A stretch of 64,000 nt of DNA from Podocnemis expansa. Taxonomy: Eukaryota > Chordata > Testudines > Podocnemididae. The DNA is taken from assembly GCA_007922195.1 (NCBI GenBank), contig ML682038.1, forward strand, positions 5,479,774 to 5,543,773. The letters are read 5' to 3'. Below, piece after piece: positions 59,085 to 64,000 of this stretch. The stretch's first letter is position 1. Each line of letters starts with the position of its first letter. The notes below the pieces were generated by a model. That model did no database searches. It was not told where the DNA came from and saw nothing but the letters and a program-made list of their open reading frames with translations. The translations under genes and the position numbers were made by a program.

Positions 59085-60122
59085 CTATTTCATAGAATCA
59101 TAAGGTTGGAAGGGACCTCATGAGGTTCTCTAGTCCAACCCCCTGCCAAAAAAGCAGTACCATTCCCACTAAATTATCCAAGCCAGGGTTTTGTCCAGCT
59201 GGGCCTTAAACATCTCCAAAGATGGAGATTCCACCACCTCCCTAGGTAGCCTATTCCAATGCTTCACCATACGCATAGTAAGAAAGTTTTTCCTAATAAC
59301 CAGCCTCGACCTCCCCAGCTGCAACTTGAAACCCTTGCTCCTTGTTCTGTCCTCTGTTACTACTGAGAACAGCTGAGCTCCATCCTGCTAGGAGCATCCC
59401 TTCAAGTAGTTGAAGGTTGCTATCAAATCCCCCCCCTCCCCCCGGCTTCTCTTCTGTAGGCTAAATAAGCCTATTTCCTTCAATCTTTCTTCATAGGTCT
59501 TGTGCTCCAGCCCCTTGATCATTTTCGCTGCCCTCTGCTGGACTTTTTCTAATTTGTCCGCGTTCTTTTTGTAATGCGGAGCCCAACACTGGACACAGTA
59601 TTCCAGATGTGGCCTCACCAGTGCCAAATAGAGGGGAATGATCACATCCCTTGGTCTGCTGGCAACACTTCTTCTGATACAGCCGAGCATGCCACTAGCC
59701 TTTTTGACAGCAAGAGCACACTGCTGACTCATATCCAGCATCCCATCCACCATGACCCCCAGGTCCTTTTCTCCAGTGCTGCTACTTAGCTGATCACTTC
59801 CCAGCCTGTAGCAGTGCATGGGGTTTTTGCATCCCAAGTACAGGACTTTGCACTTGTCCTTGTTGAACCTCATGAGATTTCTATTGGCCCACTGCTCCAA
59901 TTTGTCTAGGTCTTCCTGAATCTTGTCTCTGCCCTCCAGTGTGTCTACCATTCCCCCCAGTTTAGTGTCATCCGCAAACTTACTGAGTGTGCAATCTATC
60001 CCATCATCCAGATCATTAATGAAAACGTTGAACAGATCTGGCCCCAGGACCGACACCTGGGGCACATCACTCATTACTGGTTGCCAACTAGACATGGAAC
60101 CATTGATTCCTACACACTGAAA
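59085..60122 (-). mobile_element. CR1 LINE, 5'-truncated, best-preserved copy
   Basis: The plus strand begins tttcatagaatcataaggtt, ggaagggacctcatgagg, the typical antisense CR1 3' end. The minus strand encodes the C-terminal half of the reverse transcriptase. Truncation of the 5' side at about 60120 is usual for LINE copies; beyond it lies an A/T-rich stretch with a duplicated 20-bp block. Confidence 0.9.
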
Positions 60123-60152
60123 CCATATATCTTTCTTTATACGTTTATACAT
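59169..60152 (-). pseudogene. CR1 ORF2 C-terminal part (reverse transcriptase), one internal stop
   Basis: From 60152 the frame is open for 254 codons to a TAG at 59388-59390, and continues in the same frame for 72 more codons to TAG at 59169-59171. The first ten residues come from unrelated A/T-rich flank. CR1-like sequence begins near [11 protein letters not shown]. The region holds the catalytic FADD at residues 59-62, with downstream KFNKDKC-like and LGVMVDG blocks, and the thumb/C-terminal motif [15 protein letters not shown]. After the TAG the frame encodes [13 protein letters not shown] and [17 protein letters not shown] CR1 sequence. The conserved PQGS motif reads PQVS here. It is a truncated, inactive LINE copy, but only one stop in 328 codons suggests it is the youngest CR1 here. 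Confidence 0.85.
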
Positions 60153-60174
60153 GCATATCTTTCTTTATACGTTT
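60127..60174. repeat. 20-bp direct repeat, period 28
   Basis: The block atatctttctttatacgttt occurs exactly at 60127-60146 and 60155-60174, immediately beyond the CR1 truncation point. Confidence 0.95.
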
Positions 60175-60179
60175 TAGAA

Positions 60180-62030
60180 ATCCTGGTTTTATAATATTAT
60201 ACTTGGCATAAGTAAGAAAGGTAGCTTAATTTTTGTATTAGAAGCTGATAGGCAAGGAACCTGCAGGCCCTGTAAAAATGACAAGTCTGTACATAATAGC
60301 TTTGCAATAGGATAGAGTGGGAATAGCTGTGAAGAAGAAATATCAGTGAAAAGTGACTCTGTATTCCACAGACTCAGATGGAAACCATCAGATAAGCTAT
60401 TTTGATCATAATATGTAGGCCAACGAGTGAATAACAAATGGAGGCGAGATCCTTGACATGTTGGTGAAACACCACAAAACCCCCAACTTACACAAATAGA
60501 AACAGGGAAAAGGTGAAGAGGAATATTCTTGTAGGGAAAATACATCAGCTATACACACAAACTCCAGAACCAATGATCTAAAACCACCCTGACAATTTTC
60601 AGGTCAAGACCCATATTGGGTAAGGAAGAATGAGACAATTTAGTTTATTTATAGAGGGGTATAGAGCTTGCTATGTGTAAGACAGGGTATTTAAGACCTT
60701 AAGAATTGGGAGAGAATCTGAAGCCTACATTTCATCAGCCTGAATTCAACTTTCTCAAGAGAAGATCTTCACAGACCCAGAAACTTACCATCTCTCTTAG
60801 CTAGTCTTTATTGTTCTGCCTTAGTTAAGTAATATCAAAGTTGCTAGGCTCTACACTCCAACTGAACATCTTTACTTCAGGTGTGAGTATAACAATCTGT
60901 AAGCTATCTTCTAAATTTTTATAGAAATCATAACTCATTATAACTGGTTATTATCTGTATAGGACTTGCTGGATGCATGAATGTTTATTCTGTTATTTCA
61001 TTATACACTTATCAATTAGTATTCTTATCAATTATATATTTTCTGTTATTAGCAATAAAAATTGTTATAAAATACCTTAAATCTGTATACCTCTGCTTGT
61101 CTCTGGGAGTAATCTGTAGTACACTGGTTTTAGTTTTGATTTATCTGTGTTCAAGTTTAGACTAGAACCCTTATCCTAAAAATTGGCTTGTTAAAATCCA
61201 TATTGGCTATTCTAAATTCCAAAGTAATTATAGAATTTGGCTACATAGTATCTTTACAGATTGCAGAAACAAAAATGCTATCTCATTTACTCATTCTCCT
61301 TCCTTGAAAATGAGTCACATTTTGAAATAAAGTGGCAATATCAAAAATGCAGTTCTCTGCTAATCAAAGCCAAGTATTCTGCAAGCAGCAGTTGATGCAA
61401 GATTATCCAGTCCAGCAGTTTACAAATTCTGACTTTCCCAAGCACTGACAACTACCTTCACCGAACATTAAAGAACAGTATATGCAACCTACTTGGACAT
61501 GAACTTTATCATCTTCACCTGAACCTTCAAATGAGTTCTAATTCTGATGCCAGTGTGCTGCACATCAGTGCCTAGGGATTCACTTGCGCAAGTCACACGT
61601 ATTCTGAAGACATTAGCTGTTTAGAGGCCTTTTTTTGGACAGTCATGGACTGTGGGCTAAGTTCCTTCATCAGCTATGGACACAACTCCCATGGCAATCA
61701 GATATATAGTACATGTTATAAACTTGTATATGGAAATTAATACTGACCCCAAATAGAAGTTTCTCATCCCCACAATATCGTTCCTATGCTCCATTTTACT
61801 ACGGTACAGATTCATGTTGTTCATGTAATTAAGATATCTTAGGTCACCATCGAAACCCCAGTTGTGATGCTTCTGTGATGCCTGAATTACAAATAAGGCA
61901 ATAGCCATTAATTTCCTCCACATCATTATATCTACTCTCTCTAAAAAGAAGTTTATGTGAAAGAGCCAACATGCAATGTGTAGCACTCGTGGCAAGGTGA
62001 GGCCTCAGGTGCCCCTGTAGGTCCTGAGCT
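60180..62030. other. Unique-looking AT-rich DNA
   Basis: No gene recognised. Frames up to 118 codons have no known motif. Confidence 0.45.
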
Positions 62031-62032
62031 AT

Positions 62033-63009
62033 CATGCGGCGAGATTTGGCTGACCTGTCTCAATTCTTCCTTCCCCCTGGTAGTGAGAGGTTGGCTGATG
62101 GGAGTGAGTCAGGGGCGCCTGGTCCCACCCTCTATCCCAGGCCCCGACCCAGGGACCCTATTAAGTTGCAGTCTCCACACTCAGTCCCGGAGGGCTGCTA
62201 CCTTCCCTGGATCACCACTCAGTGGCCCCACGGCTCCGGGTCTGCCTTCAGACTCTGGAAGTCCCACAGTCGCTAGTTCGAAAGCCTCAGCCTTCAGGCT
62301 CTGGGAAGTTCCAGAGTCTCCCTCAATTAAATATAGTCCACCCGCAGGCTACAGGTCCTAGTGGCCTTGCTTGTAGGGTTTGCTCTCCCAAATTCCCCAC
62401 TGTACCTCTTGGTTTTGTGGCAAAAGTCCAAACAAACTGTTAAGTGTCCTCTCAGCAGCTCTACTCCTCTCTAGTCTCCTTTCAGCTGCCCTGCCCCGCT
62501 TGAGAAGGAGGCTTTAAGTAGCAGAAAAAAAAACAAGGAGTCGTGTGGCACTTAAAGACTAATAGATTGTTTTTTTGCGTGAGCTTTCGTGAGAGAAACT
62601 CCCATTTCATCAGATGCTTTGAAGATGGGTGAACTTACAGAATGGAATGAAAATACATTCAAGGGAGTATAAAACATAGGATCAGGTCATACAGTAACAG
62701 CAAATGAGAGCAGTTGTTAGGTTCAGACTCTGGGAAGGCTGAATGCAAAAAATAAATCTGTTAGTCTTTAAGTGCCACACGACTCCTTGGGTGTTTTGTT
62801 TTGTTTTTTTGTTCTTGTTTTTTTTGCTGGACTAGACTAACACAGCTACCCCTTTAAGTAGCAGGCCTGTTGACTGGGACACCTGAGACCAATTATTCTA
62901 GAATATTCCAGGCTAACTTAAACCCACAGAGCAAAGCTCTATTAAGCCTGGGGCTAGTATATACTCCTTCTACCACTCTCCTATACCCATCCAGCCTGAC
63001 CCTGTCACA
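62033..63009 (-). mobile_element. LTR-like element, split by a foldback SINE
   Basis: On the minus strand it starts tgtgacagggtcaggctgga at 63009 and passes gctagtatatactccttc-antisense and ctgccccgc-antisense blocks. It reaches a GC-rich part (62035-62450 on the plus strand: ggcgcctggtcccaccctct, ccaggccccgacccaggg). The TGTGACA start and GC-rich body match an LTR type I recall from turtles. The 3' end is uncertain. Plus-strand frames here (up to 92 codons) are chance. The palindromic SINE at 62525-62851 interrupts it. Confidence 0.5.
62525..62851 (-). mobile_element. Foldback SINE-like repeat with exact 13-bp duplication
   Basis: The head on the minus strand reads gggtagctgtgttagtctag, tccagcaaaaaa. 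One arm (62735-62790: aaataaatctgttagtcttt, aagtgccacacgactccttg) pairs with its inverse at 62533-62575 (acaaggagtcgtgtggcact, taaagactaatagatt). The inner part includes gagaaactcccatttcatca and gaacttacagaatgg. Exact 13-bp duplications ctttaagtagcag lie at 62512-62524 and 62852-62864. Confidence 0.85.
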
Positions 63010-63705
63010 CAGTAGACCATTACACTAAGATATCAAATGCTCTTAAACCAGCAGCCTTCATGTATCACCAATAAAAACTAACTCTTAAATCTAGGTTAAA
63101 AAGAGAGAGAGAGAACAATCCTAGTGGAACAAAAACCAAAAAATCTCCTCATATGAAATATGAACCAAACTATCCAAAGGAATAAAGAAGCAGTGCAAGG
63201 CCCTGGGGAAACTCAACATAGATAATCCACTTCACAGAATCAAGCCTGCTACTGAGGTTGTTCTATAGCTGTCTCTAGCTCAACCAACACATTTCTATTG
63301 TAGAGGACTGCTTAATTCATGGTCTCTGTTTTTGTTGCTGTAACTTAACATTCACAAATAACTAAGCCTGTGTCTTTGCATCCAGAAGGAATTAGATGTC
63401 AGTGTAACTAGTAATATTTCCAATAAAAAGTACAGTTATCAGGGGACCGGATTGTGTCTATGAAAAAAAAAAAGAACATCGGGTTGGAAACTGGCTGGAA
63501 AAAAATCACTGAAGAAATCCTGAGCCCAGTGAAATCAATGGGCTTTTTGTCAATGACTTCAGCGTAGCCAGGATTCCCTCCACTGACTTCAGGATCCTTG
63601 TAAGTAAACTTTTTCATTCAAACTGCCTAATTATTTAGGGAAGCTTGATTTAGCTTCAATCGACTGTTTCATTGACTTGCACTGAACAAAACCGCTGCAG
63701 AGAAG
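63010..63705. other. Unique-looking DNA with one old repeat fragment
   Basis: An old dispersed repeat (gagcccagtgaaatcaatgg, ctccactgacttcagg) lies at 63515-63600. Nothing else recognised. Confidence 0.5.
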
Positions 63706-63711
63706 GAACAA

Positions 63712-63812
63712 GCAAGGAGTCCTGTGGCACTTTTAAAGGCTAACAAATGTATTTATCGCATGGGATTTCATGAGAGAAAAATCCCAGTTCATCAGATGCT
63801 TTGAAGAAAGAG
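63712..63812 (+). repeat. Foldback SINE-like repeat, single-arm copy
   Basis: It reads aagcaaggagtcctgtggca, cttttaaaggctaacaaatg, gagagaaaaatcccagttca, tcagatgctttgaag. No head and no inverted arm. The flanking agagaaggaaca and agaaagagaaca might be a decayed duplication, but this is weak. Confidence 0.7.
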
Positions 63813-63814
63813 AA

Positions 63815-64000
63815 CAGTGATTCAGCATGACTACAATCTACTACTCCACCCTACCCGGGCCCAGGTGTCCTTCACGGACCTTATGATACCCAGAAAACAG
63901 GCAGCATTGGCCAGGAAGAGCACCGAGCAGGACAGCTGAGGAGGTCCTGATTCAGTGCATTCATATTGCAGCATCTACTGATGTGACCCTATGGAAAATA
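63815..64000. other. End of window, nothing recognised
   Basis: Short stretch of mixed composition without a recognisable feature. Confidence 0.4.

Overview
The window looks like non-coding nuclear DNA (intergenic or intronic) of a sauropsid, most probably a turtle. The evidence is the repeat content: several CR1 LINE copies in antisense, ancient MIR/CORE-SINE and L2-like 3' ends, hAT elements with 8-bp target duplications, endogenous-retrovirus-type solo LTRs, and repeats whose motifs I recall from turtle genomes (gtgccacaggactccttgtt; agtcaatggg...gatcaggccc). No host protein-coding exon, rRNA or functional tRNA gene was recognised. Nearly all open frames are short chance frames. The longer GC-rich ones lie inside palindromic DNA transposons or minisatellites.

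Layout. 1-8.9 kb: AT-rich single-copy-like DNA with degenerate old repeats. 8.9-10.4 kb: a TA-flanked DNA transposon whose core is a roughly 420-bp hairpin, then a 388-bp hAT element. 10.4-18.5 kb: mostly unique, with a MIR SINE and two related segments 3.2 kb apart that match no family I recognise. 18.5-19.0 kb: a SINE fragment and a CR1 3' end. 19.9-23.4 kb (minus): the main coding relic, a non-LTR retrotransposon with a restriction-like endonuclease (R4/R2 type), in one frame from 23239 to 20048 with four premature stops and no frameshift; a tRNA-like sequence with a duplicated A box lies just upstream. 23.8-28.8 kb: three members of a foldback SINE-like family, one a 556-bp palindrome. 30.5 kb: a TA-flanked MITE. 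36.0 kb: a CT/CA/CG composite microsatellite. 39-40 kb: two more foldback SINE copies. 40.4-46.1 kb: nested retroelements (an LTR inside an older LTR-like repeat, an LTR split by a hAT element, a CR1 split by another hAT element). 50.3-50.9 kb: a GC-rich element with a minisatellite. 53.0-56.3 kb: one antisense CR1 broken by a MITE and a solo LTR. 59.1-60.1 kb (minus): a CR1 with its C-terminal reverse transcriptase region almost intact. 62.0-63.0 kb: an LTR-like element split by a foldback SINE. 63.7 kb: another SINE fragment.

The nested insertions give relative ages: CR1 copies and the older LTR-like repeat first, then the solo LTRs, then hAT elements and foldback SINEs. The most unusual structures are the palindromic SINE-like family with 10-13 bp target duplications and the duplicated-A-box tRNA-like sequence next to the R4-type element. 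All family names come from recognition by eye, without a database search.
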